This document shows, piece by piece, positions 8,697-17,470 of a DNA stretch of 49,428 bases. The DNA is from Streptomyces thermodiastaticus (GTDB lineage: Bacteria; Actinomycetota; Actinomycetes; Streptomycetales; Streptomycetaceae): the NCBI RefSeq assembly GCF_014656135.1, contig NZ_BNBV01000037.1:1-49428 (forward strand), given 5' to 3'. Under the pieces are notes generated by a model, which was not told where the DNA came from, searched no databases, and saw nothing but the letters and a program-made list of their open reading frames with translations. The translations under genes were made by a program, and so were the position numbers. How positions within the stretch are numbered: the stretch's first letter is position 1; each line of letters opens with the position of its first letter.

Positions 8697-9329
8697 ATGG
8701 CGACGACAACAGACTCCAGGTACACGGGGCTGATCTTCGACTTCTTCGGAGTCCTTACCTTCAACATGGTCGAGGTGATCTCCTACTTCGAAGACCGGGA
8801 GGGGATCGCGCGAGGGACGTTTCTCCGTGCCTGGGCGGACCCCCGGGGGCAGGAGCTGTTCCGGAAGCTGGAACTCGGCAAGATCACGCAGTCCGAGTGG
8901 AACAGTGGGTTCGCTGCCCTGATGGGCGTCGCGCCCGACAACCTGATGGCCCGGTATCTCCATGACGCCTTTCCGGCGCACCAGGTGCTCAGCGTGGCCC
9001 GGCAGGCACGGGCGGCCGGGATCAGGACCGCGGTGTTGTCCAACAGCCTCGGCCGGGAGCCGTACGACCCCTACGCCGGGTTCGACTTGCACGGCACGTT
9101 CGATGAAGTCGTGCTCTCCGCAGAGCACGGAGTGCGCAAGCCCGATCCTGCCATCTTCCGTCTGGTGCTCGACAAGCTCGGCGTGCCGGCCGAGCGGTGC
9201 CTGTTCGTCGATGACAGCGAAGAGAACCTCAAAGCCGCCCACAGGCTCGGTATCACGCCGCTGCTGGCGCTGGACGAGAAAGTAGTGGCGAGGCGTCTGC
9301 GTGAGATGCTGGGCCTAGCCGACGTGTAG
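8697..9329 (+). CDS. HAD-superfamily hydrolase (subfamily IA-like)
   Basis: A 210-residue phosphatase-like protein. Motif I is IFDFFGVLT near residue 13 (nucleophile Asp present, but Gly in place of the second Asp, as in the branch that includes epoxide-hydrolase N-terminal phosphatases and 2-haloacid dehalogenase relatives). Motif II is AVLSNS, motif III the Lys of GVRKPDPAIF, motif IV CLFVDDSEEN. The alpha-helical cap lies between residues ~20 and 90. ATG 8697 starts the protein just before motif I; the frame extends upstream without family similarity. The 3' end overlaps the convergent regulator gene by 15 nt. Substrate unknown; a role in the adjacent lanthipeptide cluster is possible but not shown. 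Confidence 0.85.
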   Translation: MATTTDSRYTGLIFDFFGVLTFNMVEVISYFEDREGIARGTFLRAWADPRGQELFRKLELGKITQSEWNSGFAALMGVAPDNLMARYLHDAFPAHQVLSVARQARAAGIRTAVLSNSLGREPYDPYAGFDLHGTFDEVVLSAEHGVRKPDPAIFRLVLDKLGVPAERCLFVDDSEENLKAAHRLGITPLLALDEKVVARRLREMLGLADV

Positions 9330-10607
9330 GAACTCCCGCACCGCGGCGTGCGCGGTGTGCGGCGCCAGTTTCTCGCGGAGCACCTTCAGCTCCATGGCCG
9401 AGCGCGCAGAGTCCACCGAGCCGAGACACCTGGCCGCGTGGCGTGCGGTGGCGACCGCAGCGTCCAGATCGTGCATGGCGAGATGTGCCTCGGCCGCGCG
9501 AGCGAGGTAGATCGCGTGGCTGCGCGGGTACTCCTCGGCGCCCGGGTATGCCGCTTGCATGCCCGCTTCGAAGCGGCGCAGCGCTTCGGCGGGATCGCCG
9601 AGCTGTAAGGCGGACGAGCCTGCGATCATCTCGATCTCGCCGTAGTCCACCCAGTACAGGGTCTTCGGGTCGTCGTCGTGGGGGCCTTTGTCCAGCGCCT
9701 TGCGGGCGAGGTCGAGGTGCCGGGCGCACTCCTTCTTCGCGCCGGTTTTCGACAGGGCGCGGGCGGTGCGGGCCGCCAGCATGGCGTGCATCCGCGCAGT
9801 GGCCTTCCGTCTCACCTGCTCTTGTGCTGTCTCCAGCAGCGACACGGCGCGCTGTGCCTGGTGGGGGGTGGAGTAGCACTGGATCGCGGCGAACGACAGT
9901 GCGTACGCGCCGCTGACCGGATCGCCGGCCTCGGCGGAGGCCCGGAAGGAGCCGTCGAAGAACCGCTGGGCGATACCGGGGCGGCCCTGGTCGAACGCGG
10001 CCCATGCGACCTGCCGGGCCGCTTCCGACGCCATCGAGTACAGGTGGTCCAGCGCCGGGCCGTGGTAGCGGCGTGACTTGATCTGCGTGACGATCAAGGA
10101 CAGTTCACTGCGGGCCAGCTGGTACACCTCGCCGCTGCCCAGCTCGTCGTCCATGTGCCTCAGGTAATCGAGCCGGTCGTCGATGTGGGCCAGCAGCGCC
10201 GGGCCGCCTGGGACCGCTTCGTGTGTCCCGCCCGCGCCGGCCGCCCCAAGCGCTGTGGACCAGCTGCTGGCCGAGAGGGAGAGCGCCACCGCGGCCGAGA
10301 GGATCCCTCTGCGATCCACGCTGCTTCCCTTCAGCAGGTCGGTCAGAACGCTCAGACTTCCCGGCTGGTCCCACGCCCCCGCTGTGGCGGCCACGGAGCC
10401 GGGCTCGTGCAACGCCGCCGCGAAGGCGCCGCCGGTCTTCAGCACTCGATCGTAGGCGGCAGCGACCGCCGGGGTCACCGACCTGTTCCCGTTCTCGACA
10501 TTGCGCAGGTACGCCTCGCCGAACCCCGCCTCACGGGCGAACCTCGCCCAGACCATGCCGGATGCCCTGCGCGCCTGTCGCATGCGGTCGCGGAGCTGAT
10601 CAGACAT
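9315..10607 (-). CDS. XRE-family transcriptional regulator with TPR C-terminus
   Basis: A 430-residue protein. Residues ~3-60 form an XRE helix-turn-helix (RMRQARRASGMVWARFAREA, then AYLRNVENGNRSVTP). The remainder is a helical repeat region with recognisable TPR spacing (LYSMASEAARQVAWAAFDQG; SHAIYLARAAEAHLAMHDLD). This layout is common in Streptomyces cluster-situated regulators that sense peptides or small molecules. ATG 10607 is chosen because the HTH starts there and GAGG lies upstream; the open frame upstream shows no homology. It is divergent from the lanthipeptide precursor with a 216-bp shared promoter region containing a tandem repeat, so it probably controls the cluster and itself. 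Confidence 0.85.
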   Translation of the reverse strand: MSDQLRDRMRQARRASGMVWARFAREAGFGEAYLRNVENGNRSVTPAVAAAYDRVLKTGGAFAAALHEPGSVAATAGAWDQPGSLSVLTDLLKGSSVDRRGILSAAVALSLSASSWSTALGAAGAGGTHEAVPGGPALLAHIDDRLDYLRHMDDELGSGEVYQLARSELSLIVTQIKSRRYHGPALDHLYSMASEAARQVAWAAFDQGRPGIAQRFFDGSFRASAEAGDPVSGAYALSFAAIQCYSTPHQAQRAVSLLETAQEQVRRKATARMHAMLAARTARALSKTGAKKECARHLDLARKALDKGPHDDDPKTLYWVDYGEIEMIAGSSALQLGDPAEALRRFEAGMQAAYPGAEEYPRSHAIYLARAAEAHLAMHDLDAAVATARHAARCLGSVDSARSAMELKVLREKLAPHTAHAAVREFLHVG

Positions 10608-10628
10608 CGGGGACCACCTCGCTGCGTG

Positions 10629-10649
10629 GGATCGGTGCTGGATCGGTGC
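10629..10649. promoter_or_regulatory. Tandem direct repeat between regulator and lanthipeptide precursor
   Basis: GGATCGGTGC occurs twice, at 10629-10638 and 10640-10649, with an 11-bp period (about one helical turn), 22 bp upstream of the XRE-TPR start codon. It is a plausible operator for that regulator. Confidence 0.4.
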
Positions 10650-10823
10650 ACGCCATTGTCCAGCACAGCCGTCACGGTGTGTCATCAACTCGGCACGCGC
10701 GCAGAGAGCTTCATGCATCCCGCGCACCACCGCGGCCGGCGGTGCCACGCCACGCGGTAGCACCAGCCCTCTGGCTGCACGCCCACCTTTGCAGTGCCTC
10801 TCTCTCACGGAACAGGAGCAGTG

Positions 10824-11000
10824 ATGAGCACGCAGACGATCGAGTCGGTCAGCAACCCCGAGTCCGAGCCGGACGACCCGTTCCAGCTCGACATCACCTT
10901 CATCGAGAACACGCCGGCCACCGAGACGGTGCTGACCTGCAGCACCGGCGACAACTGCGGTTCCTCCTGCCCGAGCGCCTGCTCCGGCTCCACGGTGTAA
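10824..11000 (+). CDS. FxLD-family lanthipeptide precursor peptide (LanA)
   Basis: A 58-residue peptide. The acidic leader carries PFQLDITF with the family-defining F-x-L-D motif at residues 20-23 (class I leaders are bound by the dehydratase through this type of box). The C-terminal core has four Cys (39, 45, 49, 53) among many Ser/Thr (LTCSTGDNCGSSCPSACSGS), allowing up to four (methyl)lanthionine rings. Asp43 in the TGDN turn is the only Asp after the FxLD box, making it the likely substrate of the methyltransferase at 14235-16277. ATG 10824 is preferred over GTG 10821 because AGGAG (10814-10818) is spaced 5 nt from it. The leader cleavage site cannot be placed, and no protease or transporter gene is nearby. 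Confidence 0.9.
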   Translation: MSTQTIESVSNPESEPDDPFQLDITFIENTPATETVLTCSTGDNCGSSCPSACSGSTV

Positions 11001-11023
11001 CCGGCCCAGCCCAGCCCCCCGCA

Positions 11024-11058
11024 GTGTGGGCTGGACGAAGCCCTCGTCCAGCCCACAC
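11024..11058 (+). terminator. Perfect 15-bp hairpin between precursor and dehydratase genes
   Basis: Arms 11024-11038 and 11044-11058 are fully complementary with a 5-nt loop (AGCCC), 23 nt after the precursor stop and just before the Shine-Dalgarno of lanB. There is no T-run. It probably attenuates read-through or stabilises the precursor mRNA so that peptide is made in excess over enzymes. Confidence 0.75.
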
Positions 11059-11079
11059 CTCCGCTCAGGAAGGAGGGTC

Positions 11080-13005
11080 ATGACACGCTCCCGACACAGC
11101 ATGTACCGGAGTGCCGGCGAAGGGGTCCTGCGCGCGGCCGCGCACGCCACCGGGCCGGACATGCCGCCCTGGCCGGGACCCGACGCACAGGCCGAGCACT
11201 GGCGCTCGTGGCTGGCCGCGGTGTGGGCCGATGACACCTTCCGCAAGACCGTCTCCGAGGCCAGCCCGGATCTGAGCTGTCAGGTGCAATCCATCATCGG
11301 CGGACGGGCGCACAAGGCACGCCGCATCCGGCGCGCGGCCCTGGCCACCGCCCGGTACGCGATCAGGTACACCAGCCGCTCGGCCCCGTTCGGCCGGTTC
11401 GCGGGTGTCGCGCCGCTCGAGTTCGGCGACAGGACGCATGTGCGGGTCGGGGACCGGCACCAGGCGGTGTGCCGGCCGGACCCGGTGGCGCTGGACACGG
11501 CGATCAGCCACTGGGAGATGGACAGCGCGCGGATGTCTAACGTCGAGGTCTGCGTCAACACCCTCGCCCAGCAGCGGGGCGGGCGCGTCTACATCCCCTC
11601 CGAGGGCGCCTCGGAGTTCTCGCTCGCGCTGACGCCCGCTCTCGCGCTGGTCCTCGACGCCGCCCGTACACCGATCCGGTACGGGGTTCTGGCGGAACGG
11701 CTCGCCGCCGAGTTCCCGGACACAGCCGAACGTCACCGGGCCGGGATGCTGGCGCAGCTTCTGCGGGTGCGGCTGCTGCGGTCCTCGCTGCGCGCTCCGG
11801 CCACCGTCACCGATCCGACCGAAACCCTGCCGCCTGCTCTGCGGGAAGCGACCCGGACCCGTGTGACTGCGCCGGATCTGCGGCTGGACGCCACGGTGCG
11901 GCTGCCGAAGGAAGTGCTGGCGGAGGCGGAGACCGCCGCCACGGTTCTGACCCGGCTCGCCATGCATCCGGCGGGGACCCCTGCATGGCGCCGCTACATC
12001 GAGCAGTTCGCCGACCGCTACGGCGAAAACGTCGAGGTGGCATTGCTCCTGGTGACAGACCCCGAGCGAGGCCTGGGATTGCCTGAGGGGTTCGGCGGCG
12101 TGTCCGAGCCGCCCCGCCCGATGACCCGGCGGGACCGGCTGTTGCTGGACCTCGCCGGCACCGCCGCGCTCGAAGGCCGCACAGCGGTGACCTTGTCCGG
12201 CGCGATGATCGAGGAGCTGGAGGCGGCGGCCGGGCAGCGCGTGATCAACCCGCCTCATCTCGAACTGTGCGCGCAGCTCCAGTCCCGCTCGACGCGTGCT
12301 CTGGAGCGCGGTGACTTCCGCCTTCGGGTGTCCACCGCCTCCCGCGCGGCGGGCTCGTTCGCGGGCCGGTTCTGGCACCTGTTCCCGTCGGCCGGCGCCG
12401 GACATGCCGCTCTGCCCACGGTCGAGCCGGGCGCGGAGCTGGCACAGTTGTCCTTCCACGCCGGCCGCGTCCGGGCGGATCTGCTCACCCGCGCCCCGCA
12501 GGTGCTGCCCCGGCTGGTCAGCGTCGGGGAGTTCCGGCACCGAACGGAGGGGGTGCTGTTCCCGTCCGATCTGGCCGTGGGGTACAGCGACGGCCGCCTC
12601 TACCTCGCCGAAGCCGCCACCGGCAGACGGCTGGAGCTGCTTGCGCCGACCGCCATCAACTTCGTGTGGAACAACTACACCCCGCCCCTGGCCCGGTTCC
12701 TCGCCGAGATCAACCGGGCTGTCGCACCGCAGGTGTCGTGGTTCGACTGGGGCGCTGCCTGGACGCTGCCCTTCACCCCGGCACTGCACTACCGGCGGAC
12801 GATCCTGGCGGCAGCACGCTGGAAGCTGCGGGCCCGCGATCTGCCCGGCCGCACCGCCTCGCGCGATGAGTGGGCCGGGCAACTGCACGCCCTACGGGGA
12901 CGCGTCGCCATGCCGGAGCGCGTGCTGCTGGCCGAGGACGACCAGCACCTTGCCGCTCGACCTGCGCCAGGACATGTCCGTGGACCTGCTGCGCGCCCAC
13001 CTTGA
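11080..13005 (+). CDS. Lantibiotic dehydratase, N-terminal glutamylation domain (LanB), frameshifted at the 3' end
   Basis: ATG 11080 follows AGGAGG (11071-11076). The protein matches the class I lanthipeptide dehydratase N-terminal domain, which uses glutamyl-tRNA to activate Ser/Thr of the precursor: RRAALATARYAIRYTSRSAP and FGRFAGVAPLEFG, FADRYGENVEVALLLVTDPE, and FVWNNYTPPLARFLAEINRA. The elimination (SpaB-C) domain is encoded separately at 14235, so this is a split LanB. In the sequence given, the frame shifts at ~12949-12952 (CACCTTGCCGCTCGAC) and ends in a nonsense tail at 13005. Dropping one base gives HLPLDLRQDMSVDLLRAHLE and a natural end at TGA 13115-13117, overlapping the lanC ATG as ATGA. 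Either a recent mutation or a sequencing error; without it the product would be ~678 aa. Confidence 0.85.
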   Translation: MTRSRHSMYRSAGEGVLRAAAHATGPDMPPWPGPDAQAEHWRSWLAAVWADDTFRKTVSEASPDLSCQVQSIIGGRAHKARRIRRAALATARYAIRYTSRSAPFGRFAGVAPLEFGDRTHVRVGDRHQAVCRPDPVALDTAISHWEMDSARMSNVEVCVNTLAQQRGGRVYIPSEGASEFSLALTPALALVLDAARTPIRYGVLAERLAAEFPDTAERHRAGMLAQLLRVRLLRSSLRAPATVTDPTETLPPALREATRTRVTAPDLRLDATVRLPKEVLAEAETAATVLTRLAMHPAGTPAWRRYIEQFADRYGENVEVALLLVTDPERGLGLPEGFGGVSEPPRPMTRRDRLLLDLAGTAALEGRTAVTLSGAMIEELEAAAGQRVINPPHLELCAQLQSRSTRALERGDFRLRVSTASRAAGSFAGRFWHLFPSAGAGHAALPTVEPGAELAQLSFHAGRVRADLLTRAPQVLPRLVSVGEFRHRTEGVLFPSDLAVGYSDGRLYLAEAATGRRLELLAPTAINFVWNNYTPPLARFLAEINRAVAPQVSWFDWGAAWTLPFTPALHYRRTILAAARWKLRARDLPGRTASRDEWAGQLHALRGRVAMPERVLLAEDDQHLAARPAPGHVRGPAARPP

Positions 13006-13113
13006 GGCCAGCCCGACCGGGGTCGCGGTGCTGTACGACGCGCCGCCGCCGGATGCCGACGGATGGATCGGCGGGCGGGCCCACAGCATCGTCATCCCGC
13101 TGAAGGCGCGCTC

Positions 13114-14181
13114 ATGACGGCCGCGGCAAGCCCGCCCAGGACGCAGGAACTCTCCGAAGGCGCACTCGGGATGGCGCTGCTGCACATCGAGCGCGATGAC
13201 CTCCCCGCCGCGCGACGCAGCCTAGCCCAGGCCGTTGCGGGCGGCGTCAGCACCGGCCGCAACGCGTCGTTGTTCCACGGCGCCCCGGCGCTGGAGTTCG
13301 TGCTCGGCCGCGCCGGGCGTACCGACCTGGCTGTACGGGACGCCGTCGACCGTGTGGTGGCCGCCCGGCTGGCCGCAGCCCGCAGGCGGCAGGCGGCCGG
13401 GGCCCTGACGCATCCCGCGGAGTTCGACCTCATCCGCGGCCTGACCGGACTGGGCGCGCTCCTGCTGACCCGCGGCGAGCCCTCGCCGCTGCTCCGTGCG
13501 GTGCTGGCCTACCTGGTCTCTCTGGCCCGGCCGGTCCGTGTCGACGGCCGGCAGCTGCCGGGATGGTGGTCGGCGGCCGGGCCCGCCCACCAGGACACGC
13601 CCGGCGGACACAGCGACAACGGCGTCGCACACGGCATCGCCGGTCCTTTGGCGGTGCTCTGCCTCGCCGACCGGCACGGCGTCCAGGTGCCCGGGCAGCA
13701 CGATGCCGTCGACGTGTTCGCGCGCTGGCTGGACACCTACGGTGGCTGCTACTGGACCACCTGCGACCAGCTGGCGTGCCCACCTGAGCCGGCACCGGCG
13801 CGACCGTCCTGGTGCTACGGCCGGATCGGCATCGCCCGCACTCAGCAACTGGCCGGGATCACGCTGACAGACCCCGCCCGCCGACGCGCGGCGGAAGACA
13901 CCGCCGTACGCACGCTGACCGATCCGGTCCTCCTCGGGCTGATCACCGACGCCTCGCTGTGCCATGGCTGGGCCGGCCTGCTGACCGTCACCCGCGCCAT
14001 GGCCGACGACAGCAGCACTCCCAACCGGTTCGCACCACTGATCGAACAGCTCACCCTGCGCCTCGCCGCCAGCTTGGACCAGCTGCCCAAGCCCGGATTC
14101 ATGGAAGGTGGTACCGGCGCACAGCTGGCACTGGACGGCACCGACACGACGAAGTGGACCCGTGCCCTGCTGATCACCTGA
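13114..14181 (+). CDS. Lanthionine synthetase C-like cyclase (LanC)
   Basis: A 355-residue LanC-family protein that would add Cys thiols to dehydrated residues of the precursor. The three zinc ligands of LanC cyclases are all present: Cys234 in SWCYGRIGIA, and Cys283-His284 in SLCHGWAGLLTV. GVAHGIAGPLAVL provides the conserved His-Gly repeat motif upstream. Start ATG 13114 would overlap the restored lanB stop by 4 nt (ATGA), indicating translational coupling in the ancestral operon; with the lanB frameshift as read here, 108 nt separate the genes. The next gene follows 53 nt downstream. Confidence 0.92.
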   Translation: MTAAASPPRTQELSEGALGMALLHIERDDLPAARRSLAQAVAGGVSTGRNASLFHGAPALEFVLGRAGRTDLAVRDAVDRVVAARLAAARRRQAAGALTHPAEFDLIRGLTGLGALLLTRGEPSPLLRAVLAYLVSLARPVRVDGRQLPGWWSAAGPAHQDTPGGHSDNGVAHGIAGPLAVLCLADRHGVQVPGQHDAVDVFARWLDTYGGCYWTTCDQLACPPEPAPARPSWCYGRIGIARTQQLAGITLTDPARRRAAEDTAVRTLTDPVLLGLITDASLCHGWAGLLTVTRAMADDSSTPNRFAPLIEQLTLRLAASLDQLPKPGFMEGGTGAQLALDGTDTTKWTRALLIT

Positions 14182-14234
14182 CACCTTCTCCCACCGGCCG
14201 ATCCGAACCCGACCGACCAGGAGCGCCCACGACC

Positions 14235-16277
14235 ATGGCCGAAGACCTTCCTGCACTGCCCCCCGAAAGGGACTGGTGGCACGCCAGTGTGTCCTTCCCC
14301 GACGGAAGAGGAGTGCCCCGACAGGCCGCCCAGGCGCTGTCGTCCGCCCTGTCCGACCAGCGATTCCACTTCCTCCGCAAAGACGGGGGGCTACGTCTGC
14401 GCACCGAACACCCCGCGGCCGACGTGCTGGACCGACTCGTCGCCGACGGCCAGGCCAGCGGCTGGACCGGCGGTGTCTACGAGCCGGAGACCGAAACCTT
14501 CGGCGGCCCCGAAGGCATGGCCGTCGCCCATGACCTGTTCTGCGCGGACAGCCGCGCCGCCCTGGAGCAGACCGGCCTCCCCGGCGCCAGAGAGCGCTGC
14601 GTCCTGCTGCTTTCCAGCATGATCCGGTCGGCCGGCCTGGACCCGTTCGAGACCGGCGACGTATGGGCGAAGATCGCCTCCCTGCGGCCACCCGTCACCC
14701 CGCCTGCAGGCCCGGCCCTCGACCGGGCGATCACGGCCATGCGTCGCCTGATGATCGCGGACGCAGCCCGGCGCCCGGACGCCGAACCGGGCTGGAGGGA
14801 GCGCGTCGCCGCATTCGAGGACGCCGGCCGCCGACTGAGGCGGATCGCCTCCAAGGGGCGCCTGAGGCGAGGACTGCGCGCCGTCCTCGCGCATCACGCA
14901 ATCTTCGCTTTCAACCGCGCCGCAGTACCCGCCGACGAGCAGGCAGCCACCGCATGGCTCGGCCGTCACCTCGCCTTTTCCGAAAGGGGGACAGCCGACG
15001 TGTTCACCGGCCGGCCCACCTCTCCGGACCGTAGCCTCACCCGTGTGGAGAGCAAACTGACTACCGACCCCGCTGAACTGCGCGACGCACTCGTGAACCG
15101 CTTGATCGACAGCGGCCACCTGCGCACCCCCGGCGTTATTGCCGCCTTCCGGGCGACCGAGCGCCACCGGTTCCTGCCCGGCGTCGACCTCCAGGCCGCG
15201 TACGCCAACGACGCCGTGCCCATCAAGCACGACGCGACAGGCGAGATGATCTCCTGCATCTCAGCGCCCTCGATCGTCGCCACCCAGCTGGAGCAGGTCG
15301 GCGCCGAAGCCGGGCACAAGATCCTCGAAGCCGGCGCGGCCACGGGCTACAACGCCGCCCTCCTCGGCCGCCTCGTCGGCCCCGGCGGCCACGTGTGGAC
15401 CATCGACGTCGACCAGGACCTCGTCGACGGCGCGAACAAGAATCTCGCCGAAGCCGGGGCCACGAACGTCACCGCCGTCCTGGGCGACGGCGCGGCGGGC
15501 CTTCCCGAGCACGCCCCCTACAACCGCATCCAGTTCACCGTCGGCGCCGGCGACGTCCCCGTCCGGATCCTCGACCAGCTCGCCCCCGGCGGACGCCTGG
15601 TCCTCCCGATGCGGATCCGCGGCAGCATCTCCCGCTCCTTCGCCTTCGAACGCGACGGCGACACGTGGAGGACCGTCTCCTGCGAGATGGCCACCTTCGT
15701 GCCCCTGCGCAAGGGCGTCTGCGACGACATCTACACCCTCGTGCCCCACGACGGCGAGGGCAACGTGCGCCTGGAGACCTTCAGCGAGCAGCAGGTGGAC
15801 CGCGAAGCGATGCGCACCGTCCTGGACCAGCCGCACACCACGCTCTGCACCGGCGTGAAGTTCCGCAAGGGCGAGCCCTGGGAGTGGATGTACCTGTACC
15901 TGGCATGCGTGCTGCCCAACGGCCTGTCCCGCATGCCCGGCCTGCGGCCCGGCTACGCCCCGAGCTTCGGCTGGGGGGCCATGGCCGCCCTCGACGGCGA
16001 CACACTCGCCTACCTGACCCAACGCCAAGGCGTGGACGAGCAGGGCACGTTCTGGGAGGTCGGCGTCACGGGCCACGGCCCTCACGCCGCCGAGCTCGCC
16101 GACCACGTCGCGACCGAGATCGGCGAGTGGCACCGCGGCTGGGGCAACGACGCTCCTGAGCCCGTCTTCCGCATGGCCGTCGGTGACGCCCGCGACCGGC
16201 TGACCGCGACCGAGCCGCGCTTCGTCATCGACAAGGCCTACAGCCGGCTTGTCGTCGACTGGCCACGCAAGGACTGA
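14235..16277 (+). CDS. FxLD-system fusion: SpaB-C (elimination) domain plus isoaspartate-type O-methyltransferase
   Basis: A 680-residue two-domain protein. Residues ~1-265 resemble the thiopeptide-type bacteriocin/SpaB C-terminal domain (RDWWHASVSFPDGRGVPRQA, FHFLRKDGGLRLRTE, DLFCADSRAALEQ), which in split LanB systems performs glutamate elimination. Residues ~285-680 are a protein-L-isoaspartate O-methyltransferase-like domain: ATERHRFLPGVD, SCISAPSIVATQLEQ, SAM motif I ILEAGAATGYNAALLGRLVG starting near residue 363, YNRIQFTVGAG, and LAPGGRLVLPMRI. PIMT-like enzymes in lanthipeptide clusters methylate an Asp of the modified peptide, leading to succinimide or isoaspartate. ATG 14235 is chosen because the domain starts at once; the frame is open upstream inside lanC. 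Intact. Confidence 0.9.
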   Translation: MAEDLPALPPERDWWHASVSFPDGRGVPRQAAQALSSALSDQRFHFLRKDGGLRLRTEHPAADVLDRLVADGQASGWTGGVYEPETETFGGPEGMAVAHDLFCADSRAALEQTGLPGARERCVLLLSSMIRSAGLDPFETGDVWAKIASLRPPVTPPAGPALDRAITAMRRLMIADAARRPDAEPGWRERVAAFEDAGRRLRRIASKGRLRRGLRAVLAHHAIFAFNRAAVPADEQAATAWLGRHLAFSERGTADVFTGRPTSPDRSLTRVESKLTTDPAELRDALVNRLIDSGHLRTPGVIAAFRATERHRFLPGVDLQAAYANDAVPIKHDATGEMISCISAPSIVATQLEQVGAEAGHKILEAGAATGYNAALLGRLVGPGGHVWTIDVDQDLVDGANKNLAEAGATNVTAVLGDGAAGLPEHAPYNRIQFTVGAGDVPVRILDQLAPGGRLVLPMRIRGSISRSFAFERDGDTWRTVSCEMATFVPLRKGVCDDIYTLVPHDGEGNVRLETFSEQQVDREAMRTVLDQPHTTLCTGVKFRKGEPWEWMYLYLACVLPNGLSRMPGLRPGYAPSFGWGAMAALDGDTLAYLTQRQGVDEQGTFWEVGVTGHGPHAAELADHVATEIGEWHRGWGNDAPEPVFRMAVGDARDRLTATEPRFVIDKAYSRLVVDWPRKD

Positions 16278-16281
16278 GCCG

Positions 16282-17379
16282 ATGATCCCGCCGATAGCCG
16301 GCCGCATCCCGCTGGTCCGCCGTGCCAAGAAGCCCGCGCTGCCGCTGGACGAACGCCTCGCCCTCCTCAGCAGGATGACTGTCGCGCCCGCAGGTGCGGC
16401 CCACTGCGACCTGGTGGCCCGCGCCTGCTCGGTCCTCAACTACGCCGCCCTCATCGCCTCCGACGTCGGCATGCCCGCCCTCGCAGCCGACCTGTGCTGG
16501 AGGCAGCACCAGGTCTTCGCCGACGCCGGACAGCTCACCGGCGACATCGCGGTGATGTCGCTCATGCCGATCATCAACATCTCCCGGCTGCTGACCCGCG
16601 AGGGCGACGGCGAAGCCGCCTACGACGTACTCATACGGCTCTACCGCGCCGCCCAGAAACGCGGCACCACCGCAATCCGCGGCCACACCGTCGACCTGGC
16701 CAGGCTGATCAACACCGACGCGGACCACCAGACCCTCTGCAAAGAGCTGTGGGTCACCGTCCTCGTCGACGGCGCCAGGGCCCTGGCCCGCGCAGGCCGC
16801 TGGACCGAGGCCGCCGACGCCATGACCGCACACCGGGGCATCGGCAACCGCCTCCTCGACGGACGCCAGATCAAAATCATGTCGCTGATGAAACGCGGCC
16901 TCACCCAGCAGGCCCGCGACGTGATCGACTCCACCATCCCCACAGAACCGTGGGAGAACGCCGTCGCCGGCCTGCTGCGCATCTGCTGCCGGCCCGCGAC
17001 CTCACCCCCACCGCAGTTAGAGCTCGATCTCGTCCTGGAGGAAGCCCTTGCGGTGCTCACCCCGCCCGACCGTGAGACCGCCGTATTCCAGACCCGCGTC
17101 GGACTGACCGCGCTCGAACTCGCCCACGACCACACCAGCCGCCACGGCGCCCGCCTGGCGCAGGCCATCGCCGATGTGGCGAGGCTCGACGCCTACGCCG
17201 CCCGCGACGTCCTGGACCACCCCGCCGCCCGCTCCTGCCTGAGCAGTGAACACAGACGGCAACTCGACGCCATACTCACCGCATCAGGGCTCGGTGCGGG
17301 AAACCTCCCGCACACCCACATGCGCGCCCTGACCGAAGCCGTGGACAAAGCCGAAGTCTCACTCCGCGCCCTCCTGTAG
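16282..17379 (+). CDS. TPR-like helical protein of the lanthipeptide operon
   Basis: A 365-residue all-helical protein starting 4 nt after the methyltransferase stop, so it belongs to the same operon. Repeating helix pairs (ACSVLNYAALIASDVGMPAL, AADLCWRQHQVFADAGQLTG, AARALARAGRW-like pairs) resemble the C-terminal TPR region of XRE-TPR regulators but there is no helix-turn-helix. No catalytic motif, signal peptide or membrane segment. Similar helical proteins accompany Streptomyces lanthipeptide clusters; a scaffold or regulatory role is a guess. Confidence 0.75.
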   Translation: MIPPIAGRIPLVRRAKKPALPLDERLALLSRMTVAPAGAAHCDLVARACSVLNYAALIASDVGMPALAADLCWRQHQVFADAGQLTGDIAVMSLMPIINISRLLTREGDGEAAYDVLIRLYRAAQKRGTTAIRGHTVDLARLINTDADHQTLCKELWVTVLVDGARALARAGRWTEAADAMTAHRGIGNRLLDGRQIKIMSLMKRGLTQQARDVIDSTIPTEPWENAVAGLLRICCRPATSPPPQLELDLVLEEALAVLTPPDRETAVFQTRVGLTALELAHDHTSRHGARLAQAIADVARLDAYAARDVLDHPAARSCLSSEHRRQLDAILTASGLGAGNLPHTHMRALTEAVDKAEVSLRALL

Positions 17380-17432
17380 CTCCGCTGGACATCGGGCATG
17401 GCGGGCAGCCAGGTGGTGTCCACCCCGCTCAT

Positions 17433-17470
17433 GAGCACGGCGGTTCCGGACCATCATCGCCGTCGTGCTC
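17433..17470 (+). terminator. Hairpin after the lanthipeptide operon
   Basis: Arms 17433-17443 and 17460-17470 (GAGCACGGCGG / CCGTCGTGCTC) form an 11-bp stem with one G-T pair, 54 nt after the last operon stop. Confidence 0.45.

Noticed and set aside
9315..11246. 643-codon version of the XRE-TPR regulator
   Set aside because: The extra N-terminal part is antisense to the lanthipeptide precursor and lanB start; the HTH begins at 10607.
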